15,058 nucleotides of DNA. It comes from Hyphomonadaceae bacterium UBA4763. Its GTDB lineage: Bacteria > Pseudomonadota > Alphaproteobacteria > Caulobacterales > Aquidulcibacteraceae. The position numbers were made by a program, and so were the translations under genes. The notes beneath the pieces were generated by a model. It was not told the DNA's origin. It made no database searches and saw nothing but the letters and a program-made list of their open reading frames with translations. Position 1 is the first letter of the stretch. Each line of letters opens with the position of its first letter. This document shows positions 14,516 to 15,058 of this stretch, one piece after another. The DNA lies in NCBI GenBank assembly GCA_002403455.1, contig DHHV01000009.1, positions 1-15,058 of the forward strand, written 5' to 3'.

Positions 14516-15058
14516 ATGGATCCAAAGCCCAAAGACACCAAAGCCGCTATCTTGCGCGCCGCCGCCAAATTGCTGCGCCGTAAGGGCTATGCCGCCACCG
14601 GGCTGAATGATTTGATCCATGAGGCGGACGCGCCGCGCGGCTCGGTCTATCACCATTTCCCCGGCGGCAAGGAAGCCATCGCCGAAGCCGCCCTGACCCA
14701 GAGCGGCAAGACGGCCAAACGGGCGATTGAGACGGCGCTGGGCCGTGAGGCGGACCCTGCCGCTGCGCTCGAAGCCTATGCCGAGGAATTGGCGCAGGCC
14801 TTGGAGGCGTCTGGCTTTCGCGATGGCTGCCCGATCGCCACGGTGATGCTGGAGACCGCCGCCGACAATGCGGCCTTGCGCGCGGCGGGAGCCGGGGCGT
14901 TCGCCTCTTGGCGGGATTCGTTTCGCGACGCGCTGATGAAACGCGGGGTGTCGCGGATTGAGGCCAACCGGCTCGCGGTAACGGCGCTGGCGGCGCTCGA
15001 GGGCGGGTTGGTGCTGGCGCGGGCAGGCCAGGATGGCGCGCCCTTGCGGGCGGCGGCG
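14516..15058 (+). CDS. TetR/AcrR family regulator, LmrA/YxaF-like, 3' end missing
   Basis: This is a one-component transcriptional repressor; 181 codons are in the window and the frame is still open at the right edge. The N-terminal helix-turn-helix is clear: TKAAILRAAAKLLRRKGYAA (8-27), then LNDLIHEADAPRGSVYHHFP (30-49). GSVYHHFPGGKEAI (42-55) and the ligand-domain signature GCPIATVMLE (104-113) match the LmrA/YxaF subfamily, whose members often repress transporter or oxidoreductase genes and sense small hydrophobic molecules. The ATG at 14516 has no recognisable Shine-Dalgarno; a TTG at 14471 is in frame but lacks one as well. It is divergent from the ompA-like gene across 168 bases. That gene, or one beyond the window, is the likely target. 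Confidence 0.9.
   Translation, partial: MDPKPKDTKAAILRAAAKLLRRKGYAATGLNDLIHEADAPRGSVYHHFPGGKEAIAEAALTQSGKTAKRAIETALGREADPAAALEAYAEELAQALEASGFRDGCPIATVMLETAADNAALRAAGAGAFASWRDSFRDALMKRGVSRIEANRLAVTALAALEGGLVLARAGQDGAPLRAAA

Noticed and set aside
1..15058. Defence system, CRISPR array, prophage, insertion sequence or tRNA
   Set aside because: No repeat-spacer pattern, transposase, integrase, phage gene, terminal inverted repeat or cloverleaf sequence was recognised on either strand.

Overview
The window looks like chromosomal DNA of a flagellated alphaproteobacterium. The strongest clue is the FlbT/FlaF pair, flagellin regulators essentially confined to that class. High GC in most genes, an alphaproteobacterial style of RND permease and PBP1A, and dense convergent or overlapping gene packing agree with this. 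I cannot name a genus. No tRNA, rRNA, CRISPR, insertion sequence, phage gene or attachment site is visible, and no stretch over 300 bases lacks a gene. The longest gene-free gaps are about 180 bases (8408-8590) and 168 bases (14348-14515).

Layout. Bases 2-4254 (+) hold an RND efflux pair: a periplasmic adaptor cut by the left edge, then a 1067-residue inner-membrane permease sharing an ATGA overlap. Convergent to it, the minus strand carries (in transcription order) flbT, flaF, an ankyrin-repeat protein and a bifunctional class A penicillin-binding protein (8407 down to 4262). Divergent from flbT, an exported M28 zinc peptidase and a lipoprotein YtcJ-type amidohydrolase form a two-gene operon (8591-11685, +). 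It runs into cutA on the opposite strand with a 58-base tail-to-tail overlap. Upstream of cutA on the minus strand is an ArsR-type regulator, divergent from an SDR oxidoreductase. A 19-base near-perfect palindrome lies between them and is the best operator candidate in the window. A strong rho-independent terminator closes the SDR gene. The minus strand then carries an exported two-domain protein (DUF4892-like plus OmpA-like), divergent from a TetR regulator of the LmrA/YxaF type that is cut by the right edge.

How the genes fit together. Most products act at the cell envelope: efflux, peptidoglycan synthesis, periplasmic peptide or amide hydrolysis, and peptidoglycan anchoring. Two divergent regulator-target pairs (ArsR/SDR and TetR/OmpA) look like small local switches. 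I see no obviously new multi-gene system. The points most worth following are the dyad-rich control region between flbT and the peptidase gene, the overlapping flbT-flaF pair away from any flagellin gene, the exported peptidase/amidohydrolase operon, the ArsR-SDR operator, and the RND permease with non-canonical proton-relay residues.
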